A stretch of DNA of 64,000 bases from Lethocerus indicus. Lineage: Eukaryota; Arthropoda; Insecta; Hemiptera; Belostomatidae. The DNA lies in the NCBI GenBank assembly GCA_019843655.1, contig JACDQD010000004.1:6262001-6326000 (forward strand), written 5' to 3'. The translations under genes were made by a program, and so were the position numbers. Within the stretch, counting starts at the first letter, position 1. Every line of letters begins with the position of its first letter. Below the pieces are notes generated by a model, which saw only the letters and a program-made list of their open reading frames with translations, made no database searches and had not been told where the DNA came from. Positions 28,326 to 40,020 of the stretch are shown piece by piece.

Positions 28326-31267
28326 TGCTCGCACGCTGTGGCGGTGCCGGTTCAAATTCGCCGGCCGTCCCCGAGTGTCGATTCGCCGTGTGTGTGCGGG
28401 CCGCCAATGCCGCCGGCGCCCTAATCAAAAAGGCTCAAATGATGAAAGGGAATCGAATAGCAGTTGTAGTATTATGCATCCCGCTGTGCCAATGCCCCGG
28501 TTGAACGATGGGCGGGGAGGGGCACTTAGCGCGCCGGCGAATTTCTCTACTCATTTCGATAATGAAGCTCTTCCACTTCCACCGATGGATGGCAATTATA
28601 AATTTGCACCTCTTCCCCGGTGATAATGTATGTTGGGATACATCATAGCGGGAACGGGATGCGGAGCTTGATTTACGAGTTTTGCTGGTCATTTTAAGTC
28701 GGGACAAACCAACTTGCGTAAGACAACGCTGGAATCCATCAGTAGACCGCGCTCTTGTGCTTCCCGTTTTGTTTTGTACAGTGGTTGCTATTAGCACTAT
28801 GCTTCATTAATTGGGCAATCTTGGGGAATTATGATTTTAATACATACGGCCAAGAAACATATGACTGAGATATTGATTTGAACGTTGATATTATTCAATA
28901 TTTAAAATCTATTATATGTCGTCACGATAATTTAAAAAATCACAATTATTATAATAATCGACGAGAACGTGTGGTTGAACATTTACAGCGCTAAAAATGT
29001 TTCACACAATAACTGTACATTCCAATTATGCCAGCTTTTTTTATGTATCCGAAATATTCTCTCCCCCACCACCAATTTACTGTTTACGGTATAAAGACTT
29101 GGTTGTACGGTTTTTCTTTCTTCCTTGAGAGCGAGGCCAAATAAAAATAAAAGCATTTGCCTTTTTTACGACGATAGGAGCGGGCGCCCGGTGCCTCCGA
29201 CCCTGGGCCCCGCCGGGCGGAATTAACATTCCCCATGTGGCGACCCCTTAGGAAAAGTCAACTACCCCAGAAGGAAGAAAGAAAGAGGCGGACAGGAAAA
29301 AAGTAAAAATACAGGACAGAAAAACGCATAAAGTCAAATGAGAGAATTCATAAAAGACACGAAGAAGACTACGACTAAACGAGCGACGGTCGTAAGGACA
29401 TTTGGGGGGTTGTATGGGTTTTACGGGGATGCGGATGGGGGTAGGGGAGTGTTTATTTTAGAAAAAGAGACACGTCTCGAGGGCACGGCCTTCCTTGCCT
29501 CCCGCTCCCAAAGGGCTCTAAAGATGCGGATCAAATACCGCGAGTCGGACTAGCAGAGGGGAAGGGAACGCTAGGGCCGTGGGGGCCGATTTTTACATGT
29601 CATGACTCGCTCTCTGTCTATCCCACTTTCTTTATTTTATAATATATATATGTATATATAGTCTCTTTTTTTAAGCGCTAAAGAATGAGGAGGGAGGAAG
29701 GGCAAAGTTTTAAGTTTGGAAAGTTCGAAATTGAACAGTCTTCACCCTCACAGAATTGCCAAGAGGTGCTGTGATTCCTCTACTGTGGGCATTTAGAACC
29801 GAATTATAACTGGTCGGAATGTTGTGTTATTACTAAGAGGAGTAACGAATACAACGTTATTTTCTGAAAACGATATTCTACATAAAAAAAAAATTCGAAT
29901 GCAATTAATTCTAAAGCAAAAGCACTGCAGCGTTCGGTTGCAGTCTACTTCTATGGCCCGTACTAGAGTTATGGTACGCATTTTCCTTTAGACTCTAAAG
30001 CGTATAAAGCAAAGAACACAAGATAAGGATAAGAATCAGATTAAAGAGTGAATCCCGAAGAGAGATATGGAGACAGGAGTCTCCCCATCCCATTTCGAAG
30101 CAGTTGAAGAGATGGGGGGGACTTGGCTAACGAACTTTAATTCAATAATTACAGCGGGACCTTAAGAGGAAGATTCTGTGCTGTTGGGGGGGGGATACTA
30201 TTGAGTTGTTCAGGGCCCAAGAACGCTGCAGGGGTATCCAAATCTACCCCCTTCGCAGACATAATTAGCCCATCCCGAGTATCTAATCAGCAATTAGAAT
30301 TTTAAAAGGGGGTCTCACTCCTTCCCTTCCTCACAAACCCCCCCCCATCACCAACGCAACCCCAAAACGTCTCTTTAGACGGAATCTTAAAGAGAGATCT
30401 CGACCCACCCTCTGACGGAACCCCCACCCCGGTCCACTATCTGCTTTTAATAATTTTAATCTCGGAACCGGACTTTAAATTGGTGCCGGGGTTTTGTTTT
30501 AATTGAAAGTGAGATTATTTGCAAAAATACAATAGGGAAACGAACCCGAGCCCCCCAGCACCGGCTGCGGGAGTTCCGTTTAAATGAAAAAAGAATTAAA
30601 TATTCGGGTTTTCATAACATAGAACTAATTATGCGTATATTTAACACAATATATTCTGTGTAAATTCAGTCATTGAATAACTAATTATTTTTATAATAAA
30701 TTTAATACAAAATTAGATCTACTTCTTACAATACTGGACTTAATTACAATAGGTGCTTCTATTTATTAATAATAACTGGAGATACTCGAAATTCATAACA
30801 AGAAATTCCCAACAATCATTTCGTTTTATTTCTTTTTCAGTTTTGTAGTATGAATTATAAATGGACACGGAAACTAACGCTTTATTGTTTCACCGACAGT
30901 AATTTTCAAATTAACGAAATTAACATTAATGAGAGGTTCATATTGCGGGTCAAAATTCCAGCCCTATTTTGACCGAACACGAAAAAGGGAAAAGGGGAGA
31001 GCGGGAAGGCAACGCTTATTTCGTGTTTTCATTCCAATACGCACACACAGAAACACAAGCGCCCGCCAGCATACACACACACGCACACACAGGTGACGTA
31101 TCTCCTCGGAAATTAAACAATGGAAAGAGATTTATTTTCCCGAAGTGAAATAGAGAAAGGGTGGAGAACTGTTGACCCAGAAATAAATGGCACTCGCACC
31201 AACTCGGTGGTGGAAAGGCTAGTGTCGGAGGAGTACATACAATAAATAATTCTTTCATAAGTAAAGC

Positions 31268-31268
<1 letters not shown>
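28326..31268. other. Non-coding block, CpG-rich at its left end
   Basis: The CpG-rich patch continues to about 28,640. A 120-codon basic minus frame (28,435-28,797) overlaps a + frame at 28,312-28,623; neither is recognised. The remainder is AT-rich with C runs near 30,337-30,350 and CA-rich sequence at 31,042-31,090. Confidence 0.55.

Positions 31269-31344
<76 letters not shown>
31269..31344. repeat. (AG)n microsatellite, 76 bp
   Basis: A pure AG array of 76 bp, the longest uninterrupted array in the window. On the minus strand it would give a CT-repeat in intron RNA. Confidence 0.98.
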
Positions 31345-31347
<3 letters not shown>

Positions 31348-31390
31348 CAGTGGCAGTTGGTGGAGGTTAGCCAGCAGTCATCACTCCAAT

Positions 31391-31395
31391 ACACA

Positions 31396-31428
<33 letters not shown>
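31391..31428. repeat. Compound (CT)n/(CA)n microsatellite
   Basis: A short CA run, then (CT)n, then (CA)n, starting 46 bp after the (AG)n array. The purine/pyrimidine strand switches between the two arrays. Confidence 0.95.
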
Positions 31429-34117
31429 CGTCGAATTCTTATACAGTATTTATAAAATGGCCACTTAGAAGCGATGAAAGAGAAAGAAAGAGAAACAAAG
31501 AAAGCGGTCCCGAACTTTTAGAAAGAACAACCGAAATTAAACACAGCCCAGTGATATTTCTCTGGATCAAACTTCGGGAAACAAACTATAATAAACAGAA
31601 TTTGAATTGAAATGTTACCTAGTTCTGTATATCTAAGTTCGATATGGAGACAGAAAAGTGGGGACCCTTGTTCTAGTGCTCGAAATTGCTACTTTCTTAA
31701 ACAGAGGTAGCTTCCGTTCACGTCTGCCGCTAACTGTATGTATACTGCTTATGGAAATTTGTGTTTGGTTATAGAACAGAGAGGCGACGATATTGTTAAC
31801 TAAATTTTAATAAGTGAACTTGAATGATTTGAAAACATTTCCAATACTGTAGGTACCATTTTCAAACATTCGGCCAATCAGCTAAATATGTGTTATAAAT
31901 ATTTACGAAAATGTTAATTAATTATTATTTACGTTTATATGCACCGATAGTAGAGTAACGTATAACGGAAGCCAAATTGTACAGAAAGGAAACAGTAAAC
32001 AGGTATCTTATAGTGTTTCTCGTAGCTGAGCTAACTAAGATAATGTGAGCTAATCAGCAGAGAAGGGAGAAGAAAAGCTATTTATTTCAAGCAGAGCTAA
32101 GCACACGTTCCGTAATCTAAAGTAGAACAGTTTCTCTTGGAACGAGAGAATGATGACTGGTGGAAGGGGTCGGTGGTGGAGGGTTGGAAAAGGGAATGAG
32201 AATGAATGAGTGGAAGAGAAAGAGAATGAGGGAATGATGGAGGAAGGGAAGAATAATAGCGCAATCGGTCTCATATCGGCGGGCGGTCTCTCACTTTGTA
32301 GAAGAAGAAGAAAAGCCGACCGGCTTCAACTACTGGAGGCAGCAAACAGAAATCCAAAGAGGTTTTCAAAGTCTGAGTTGAGCTGCAATTAAACCCTAAA
32401 TCTTCAACTGAAATTCCTACGATCGGATCGACAATCTGCATGAGAGAAAACGATATAATTTTATATTGATACCGGCTTGTATGCCCTTATGGTCAGCCGC
32501 AGCGGTCCCTCCCCAGCATCAATTACATTTATGAATTTTAAATTCTTAAAGAGAAATAAATAATATAAATAACATAAAAATATGTGTAACTAAATTGACA
32601 CTCTATTAGATCTGAAAAGCTTTATTTGTCGTCTTCTAACGCACGACTGAAATATTATTGTTCTTAACAGAGCAGTATATTGGTGTAGATTGGTGTATTT
32701 TATTAATAATATAACAACAACCTTCATTCACTTAAATACCAGGATTAGGAAAATCTAAGAATTAGTAAATTTAATCCAATGTGATAGGTAGGTGACTATC
32801 CGAATGAGAACTATATAATCATCATTTCCTACTTTAACAACAACTGTACAACCTGGCCATCTGAGCTCCATCGTCTGTGTCTTCGATACAGGAAGGTTCA
32901 CCTTTATCAAAACTGAAAATAAAATAGCATATTTAAACCCTCCGGGTTGATAGGAAGGGGCAAAACGAAGAGGGCAATGAATGGGGGTTAAGAAAAGGGA
33001 CAGATCCGGAATGAAGGGAATGGTAGAAGGGGATGAAAAAGGGGATGGCCGTCAGGTGAAATACTGGGAGCAATATCATGTGGGGGGAAGGAAGAGCAGC
33101 CAGCCCTAACTGCCGTCCCGCCTCAACGTATCCGCAATTTCTGTTCAACCCCTCAAAATAGGGAGGAAAACGAGCCACGGAGCAAAAGTAAAAGTCCAAA
33201 AACCTCTCCACATTTCTCGCCCGCCACTCTCCCTGGACAATTTCAAAAATTATATCCAACAGTTTTCTGGAATGCAGTCGCGCCTACTACGGTTATTCCT
33301 CAGAGAAATGTTAATAATTAATATAAACAGTAGTACCATGCAACTCGACTAATAAATAAACCAGTTACAATATTTATTATTAATTAAAATGTCCTTAATA
33401 TTCTAACAGTTGCATTAGCCGATATTTATACGATGTACCCTTTATTTTGTTTCATATTACGTGGTACTGTTTGTTAATGCTTTATGCACGTTATGACCAG
33501 TTTTCTGAAAGGATAATGCGGTTGAAAAAATCGCAAGAGATTAAAAGGTATAACGGAGGCAGGAAATGCGCGCGATCATCCCCTTCCGAGGTGCGACAGG
33601 AGGTACAGGGACTGAGCGTTGTGGGGCCATGGGGTCCCGGCCACCCTATTGAACTTGACCATCCGACCGAAATTGTTTTAAAAAAACGCATTCCAGCTTT
33701 TCCGGTCGGCGGGCGCTAAACAAACACTCGAGGCAGTTAATCAACATTTTCGAGAGGAGGCAATTTTCACGGGTGACTTGTTCTTCCATTTTTTATACTC
33801 GGTGGCGGTGGGCCTGATATAATATCAAACAATTCGTAAACCTTTTTCGTTTCCTTAAAATTTCTAGTAAAGGTTGAATTATTGCCTCGACTAATAAGTT
33901 AGTAGAAACTAGCGAGAAGCTAATCTAGATATTAGTTACCGATTCGATTGACTCGGTCATCCATCCGACTCGGTCGGATGATAGGAAGAGTTCCGAACGA
34001 GGGCAAAAACCCTTCCGATGGACCTTTTGATTTTTCATCTGACGAAACTGATTTCGGAAATAATCGACCGGTTCTTAAAAAATTCAACAAAGACTAAAAA
34101 AAATATTTAAAAACCGA
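31429..34117. other. Non-coding block, no gene seen
   Basis: No recognised gene. A small perfect hairpin with an 8-bp stem (CATCCGAC/GTCGGATG) lies at 33,962-33,980. The 108-codon minus frame at 32,933-33,259 is unrecognised. Confidence 0.55.
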
Positions 34118-34165
34118 GCTATCTAGGGAGACGGTACTCATTATTTTACCGTCTCCCTAGATAGC
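34118..34165. repeat. Perfect 19-bp hairpin
   Basis: GCTATCTAGGGAGACGGTA (34118-34136) is followed after a 10-base AT-rich loop by its exact inverse (34147-34165). The flanks do not pair. It is too short for a usual microRNA precursor stem. It could be a small foldback remnant, a protein-binding palindrome or a structured RNA element. Confidence 0.8.
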
Positions 34166-34244
34166 GGCAAATAGTCAAAATAACAAGCATAAAATTCTGG
34201 ACGGTATCGGGGTCTGAATAAACGGGTAGATGTGGATGGTGGAA

Positions 34245-34273
34245 GGGGTTGAGGGGGAAGGGGTGGGGGTGGG
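34245..34273 (+). other. Strong G-quadruplex motif
   Basis: G tracts of 4, 5, 4, 5 and 3 bases with loops of 1 to 4 bases. It sits 80 bp from the perfect hairpin, at the edge of a GC-rich patch (34,240-34,510). Confidence 0.7.
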
Positions 34274-37200
34274 AGGTCGCTGCCGCGTTTAGGTATGCAT
34301 GGCTAGAGGATGCCGAGGGCCCGGCAGCTATTGTTTGTTTTAGCGGGGCGCCCTTCCGCCTATTCCTAGGGCGCCCACCCCCGCAGCGGTTGAACAATTC
34401 ATGCAGCCCCGCGGGCGGCTACCCTTCTGTGTCCGATTTGTGACTGCCCTTGTACCGACGACCACTTCTCAGCCACGCGCCCCTTCCTAGCCGAGGACAC
34501 AGTCAACCGGTTTGCCAGCCGTTAGTCGCTCGTACGACTGTAATATTCTCGATTTAATGAAACTAACAGCATTAGTTGAACTAACATATTCGCCCGTATT
34601 TGAACTAACAGCGTTTCTAATTTCCTTTACAAATTCCAACATACAGCTTAGTTCAGTTAATGAAATATATTACATATCCGATCTGAAATATATTGAACTA
34701 CGCTTTAAACGGAGTAGATCTCAGTGTCTATCATTATCAGGCGACCTAGGCCAATAAAGAGCGCGTAAACACTAAATCTATTGATCGTTCTGAAGATGAT
34801 TCGAGATCAATTGAAATTAGGAATGGCGGAGGTAGATGATGTTAATGCTCCTGCTCGGGAGTGTATTCAGTTTGCGAACTCCAAGAACGACGCGCCCTCC
34901 ACCATCACCCCCTCCACGGCGGCAACGAACTTAGGAATTCCGTGTTCAAACACACCATCTTCTCGAGAGGGAGGCCGCCCCTAACAGTTAGGGGTGAATA
35001 CGAGATGCCCCGCAGGCGGCAACAAAAAACTGAGCACCGAAGGAAGAAGACGACAATTCCAGACCGAACGCCAGGGCGACCGAATTTTAGGCGTATGTTA
35101 TCGAAGCCGTAAATATTTTATGGAAGTTCGGAGGAACGTTTACTGGGGACGAGTTTCGCCTTCCCTTTTCGGCTGCCAGTACCCACCGAGACACCCGTCC
35201 CTTTCCGCCACCACGAGAAATAACCAACGCCAAACCCATATAAATATGGTATTTTGTCAACTGTTTTGCAAAATTATTCTACAGAAATGTCTACTGCGAT
35301 ATTATACTGACGAACATTTATACGCCAAATGCAATTTTGAATACCTTAAATCATTGAGTTAACTCAAACAATAATAGCGGAAATAAACATACTTAGCTAT
35401 TTCCTTTTTTGCTCGATTGCACACGTTTCCGACTCTAAAAACGTAATTTCAATTTGTATAATATAGTTACAAATAAATTACAGAAGGCAACAAAAGCTTA
35501 TCAAGGAGACGATTCATCTCCGTCTGGCGGTGTGGCAGGGGCTGGGAGGCGCATTGCCAAATCTGAAGAAGGGTGAAGGGCCCTCTTCCAAGGGGAGGGC
35601 CCCAAACAGATATGCGGGAGCTTTTAAAATTTGGCACCGGATTTACCCCCCTTAAATTCTGACCCTTTCACTAAAGTCTAGGTTTATCCCCCATCTACCC
35701 CGGCCCATTCCACTCCGCTCAGACGTTTTAACAGTGATAACTCCCTAGTTCCTTTTACGACCTCATTTCAGTAAGTCGTGTCAATTAGAGCATGTCGAAA
35801 AAGCGACAGAATACACAAATGCGGCGTATCAAGTAATCAGATTCTCGGGATATTTCCTTTCATATAATTATTGGTTACTTATATTATGCATTCATCGCTA
35901 GAACTATTAAGAGCTCAAAATTTCCATAAGAAATGCTGTTACAATAATGACCTTTAATATGTAAGTTTTAAGGGAAGTAAAATTCAGCAGGATATCCTAG
36001 GCCTATGCATCTCGGTAATTTATTTACTGAATACAGTAGCGACTGAAAGTTGAAAAATACTTTTATCACCGTGGTTTTAATTGAGTAGTACAAAATAAAA
36101 ACATGGTCCACAACTAAAAATAATCACTGCCGGGGAAGCGGAAATAATTGTCTAGAAAAGCTAAAGCGACACTTTAACGGAAACATCCTAAAATATCCAA
36201 TTCTTTCGAACAAGTGAGAGTAGCGGGGGGTTTGAATCCTAAAAGCAAACAGCCCAGGAAAGCTGGAGGGGCAGACAGGCTTAAACTTGTCCGCAGCGAC
36301 GTAAAACAACGACGGTGCACACATAGAAAAAAAACGAATAAGTTCCGCCTTTCAACGCCCGAACAATGGATCTAAAAGAAGAAAGAAATCTCTCGGCTCT
36401 TATTTCCTTCTTTATAAAAGGTACACAGCCCGCCCCCCGGTGGACTGTCCCAACCGTCTCATTGGAGAAGGATTATGAAAAAGGATGAGGGAGGACTTTC
36501 ATATTTCTGGGGCCCGTCCTCATTCACTTTGCGGCCGGCGACGGTTGTGTTTAACTTTCCGAAAAGTCGTTAAGGGTCGAGCCAGCGAGTCTGGCAGGAA
36601 GTGGAAAAAAAACGTAAAGTGGTTTCGATCTCATTTAACTATCGAGGTTGAAGGAAACTTCTTGTGAAATCGGACTGGAGCGTCGGCCGAATTTTATACG
36701 TCAGGCGGGTACGTTTTCCTTCTATTACCACAGGCGTGGAAACAACGCGTCACAACATTACTGAGAAAATAGAAAAAATAAGTATCAGAGGATAAATTGA
36801 AGTTTGACAAACCAAAGGATTTCTAAAAACAAAATCATGGTGCCTCTCGGTATGTCGGGAATAACTTCAACTGTCATAAATTTGTGCAATCGAAAGTAAT
36901 ATTTATACCGAATATACAAAAGTAACAAGCTAGCATTTGAGATTGTATTTCGTTAAAACGTTATACTACATTTTGAATTGCGACGTTTAAACAAAATAAT
37001 GAATTTCTGAACAACTGTTTTTGAACCCCCGAGTGCGCTGAGCGGAAAGGATGAAGCTGGCAGTATGACGTGCGGTTGTCCGACGTTTGTTGTGTCTGGA
37101 GCCGGGCCGGCTAGAGAATGGGAGATGGACGCCAGAAGGGCTCCCACGTGCGCTCGGTTACATACACCGAGAGTCGAGAGGAACAGCTGTGTTGTGACTA

Positions 37201-37567
37201 CCAGCTGTCCCTCACCCGGCTAAAGTAAAAGGTGGCTCCACACTCCTTTACAGTAAGCTCTCCGCCAGTCTATCAGTTTCCATCACTAAAAAACAGTTAA
37301 TATAATTTTCGTACGCGTTCAATACGTTTCATCAGCTTCACGATTGTCTGTCTCATTAAGGTCGAAAATATTGTAAAAAGCTCGGCGAGATTACAGATTA
37401 TAAATTAGAATTATTTTATAAACTATTTTTATCGATTCTCTACATTTGTACTGTATGATCTAATTTACCATCACTTTATAATGATAAAGTACACACTCTA
37501 AATTACATCCAGTATACACTGAATATACAATTTCGAGCAACGAAATTACAAGCTTGAAAATCAGATT
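34274..37567. other. Non-coding block, no gene seen
   Basis: GC-rich to about 34,510, then mixed. A GC-rich hairpin (GGGCCCTC facing GAGGGCCC) lies at 35,578-35,602. The 122-codon + frame at 34,994-35,362 is unrecognised. Confidence 0.5.
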
Positions 37568-38681
37568 ATGATCAGAGCTCGACGTTCGACAGCTAGCCAT
37601 ATCACGCACGACGCATCCGTTCAGAAAATAAAGATAGCGGTCGCCAGGTGGGCCGGCGGTGGCGAACTGTCCGAGCGCGACACTCTCCGCGCTTATCGCC
37701 TTTGTTATTACCACCGTTATTATAATATCGGGACTAAATTGCCCGTTATATTATATCGGAGTGGACAGATAATTATGATTTTAAAATATGGAAAAAAAAT
37801 CACCCCCAAAAAAACACCATCCGTCGTTCAGTTGGGACACGCAAGGCGGCACCAATGGTAACGACAGTTTTAACCCCTACCGAACAGATAGGGCGGCGGC
37901 GTACGCCCATTAGGCTCGGTGAGGGGTCCGTTCCGAAATGGGGCCCCATGGAAGAAAATATTACTCAGGCGCGAGATACCGGTATAGCGCGAATTACTCT
38001 AAATGTCCGCACCGAAATGTTAGGCCGACATTTACGATTTTGATTGTAATCCATTTAATACTAAACGATATTACAACAATAGACGAAAAATATGGCCCCA
38101 AGATGGTTTTTAATCCGGGACTGATAAAAATTAATCTCTCCCACATTTCTTGCAGTTACCAATTCGAGTACATGGTTAACGATATCCCGGCCCTTCGCCA
38201 ACATGTCTAGGCGTAGATCTATTCATTACGGGGGGACCGTAAGCGACCGCACAATCACCAGACAACGCCGGTCTCGTGATTATGGTCTGGAAAATTCCAT
38301 GATCCGGCACACGCCATTTAGCACGGGAGCTTTCCCCCTCCCTCGCGCCATACGCGTGGCCAGTATTAAACCGAGATTTAAGGAGATTTATGGCGGTGGT
38401 TTACCTATTTATAACTATAATTCCGGCTTTATATTCCCCATTTGTCCTGCACCAGTGCTGCTAGTCCCCTTCGCAACACCTTGCAATTAGTTAAAATCTA
38501 TTGGGTTCATTCTGGCAAATGTCCTACTAATAACTTCAATGTGCTAACAGAAACGTTCCATACGGAGCGGGAAAATAATATAAGGACAGTTATATTAATA
38601 TTTTCATTCTCAGCAGTTTGCATTACATTTGTTATAGAAATACGATTAACGTGGATAAAGTTGGTCCATTCTCGACGCTGA
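37568..38681 (+). other. Chain of overlapping + strand open frames, possible decayed coding DNA
   Basis: Five + frames follow one another: 37568-37861, 37855-38043, 37938-38210, 38203-38490 and 38442-38681. Each starts just before or shortly after the previous one ends, in shifting frames. They could be pieces of one broken gene or an old mobile element, but the translations match no family I recognise and no polymerase, integrase or zinc-finger motif is visible. Chance is the main alternative. Confidence 0.2.
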
Positions 38682-39941
38682 TCATAAATTAGTGATACAA
38701 TTTGAATGGGATTTCGGGCTGAGGGTTTACCACATGCAATGTGCAATTTCATACAAGTAATGAATATGCTAGGGATTGAAATATCAATCGAAGGTTTCGA
38801 TTTTGCGGTGGAAATCAGTTTCGGATTTATGCAATTGACTTCATCACCTGTGAGATAAAATATGATTAAACGATTCACCCTTTATTTATGTTATTGGGAG
38901 GCGAGAGTTTGAAATATCACAAATTTCTCCGTTTTCTATCCCCAAGCAATTACACGGCTGGAACAGTTTCGGCGTCTAGGAATTCGTAGACTCCTCCTTC
39001 GAAAAAAAGAAACACGGCCTGCAGTCGAGTCCAAGTCGGGGGCACTTAGTGCAAAACGTGCAATAAACGCCAAGCCCACGCCGGAAGCCGAGTAAATTAT
39101 GTGCCCGGCTGATTATTCGCAGTTTCTCGGGTACGTGCGAGGAATATGCACGGTTGAGCCTCGGGAGTTTCGTCTATGAACGGCCGACGAGGGGAACAGT
39201 GAAGGGGGGATAGAGGCAGGTGCTATGAAGAGAGGTTTAAAAGCAAGAGACGGAGCATGGTGGGGAAGGGACAGTTAGACACCGGCACCAGGTATAGGGG
39301 GGCTCCCCCCCTCCCAACCATCAATTTCATAACCCGGGCAGGAGGGGTTATGTGAACAATAAAATTAAAAAAGACAAGGAGTCCAAGTGGGGTGATGATT
39401 CACCTGGTTATATGTTAGGGCAACCATCAGAAACATTTTTATAAATTTCCATTAGCCAGTAAATACGCCCGGACCCATGCCGCTGGCTCGTTCAAATGAT
39501 TATTTCCGGCAGATATAGTTAATAGCAATTCAGAGCTCTAATGTTAATTCGTTAACCAGTTAGCTTTCTTCTTTTGAAATCACTAGAATAAGTCTACAGT
39601 TGATCTTTTGAAGGCCGCTAAATACTTTTAACCGCTCACATAAAGCAAGGCGGAATAATGTATTAAGAGAGAATTTGAATACAATTTTAATACATGGATA
39701 ATTTAGTATTCTGGTGCCCAGTTTATGAAACAAAAAATGTAGTTTCAAATTTTTCTATACCACCAGATATTAAAGTTGTTATCAATTCCCTGTTATCAAG
39801 TTTCCCATTTTCGTCATGATATCAAGAACTAGATCTGGAATTATTCCCCACAAGCGGATCGTCTATCCGTTAATAATAATTAAAGTATACATTTGGTGAA
39901 ATAAGTTAATAGAGTCTCCTATTGGGTAGACTTAGATGGTG
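38682..39941. other. Non-coding block, no gene seen
   Basis: AT-rich to about 38,930, then a GC-richer stretch to 39,350, then AT-rich again. A minus frame of 123 codons (38,507-38,878) overlaps the end of the + frame chain and is unrecognised. Confidence 0.55.
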
Positions 39942-40020
39942 GCCCCTCGGTTAGCTCGGTCGGTTGGGGTCTGAAAGGGAAGAACAATCGATTGTAACCG
40001 GTTCCAGGTCTGAGCAGCTG
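39942..40020 (+). repeat. tRNA-like sequence, possible SINE head
   Basis: A D-arm/A-box match TAGCTCGGTCGG at 39952-39963 is followed 48 bp later by a weak B-box match GGTTCCAGGTC at 40000. A full cloverleaf is not convincing, so this is more likely a degraded tRNA-derived SINE than a working tRNA. Confidence 0.4.

Noticed and set aside
31113..31394. 93-codon minus frame with a long Ser-Leu run
   Set aside because: It is a direct translation of the (AG)n array.
38840..38870. Minus-strand CTCACAG|GTGATG as a ratchet site
   Set aside because: The acceptor is fair, but the donor GTGATG departs from consensus at +5.
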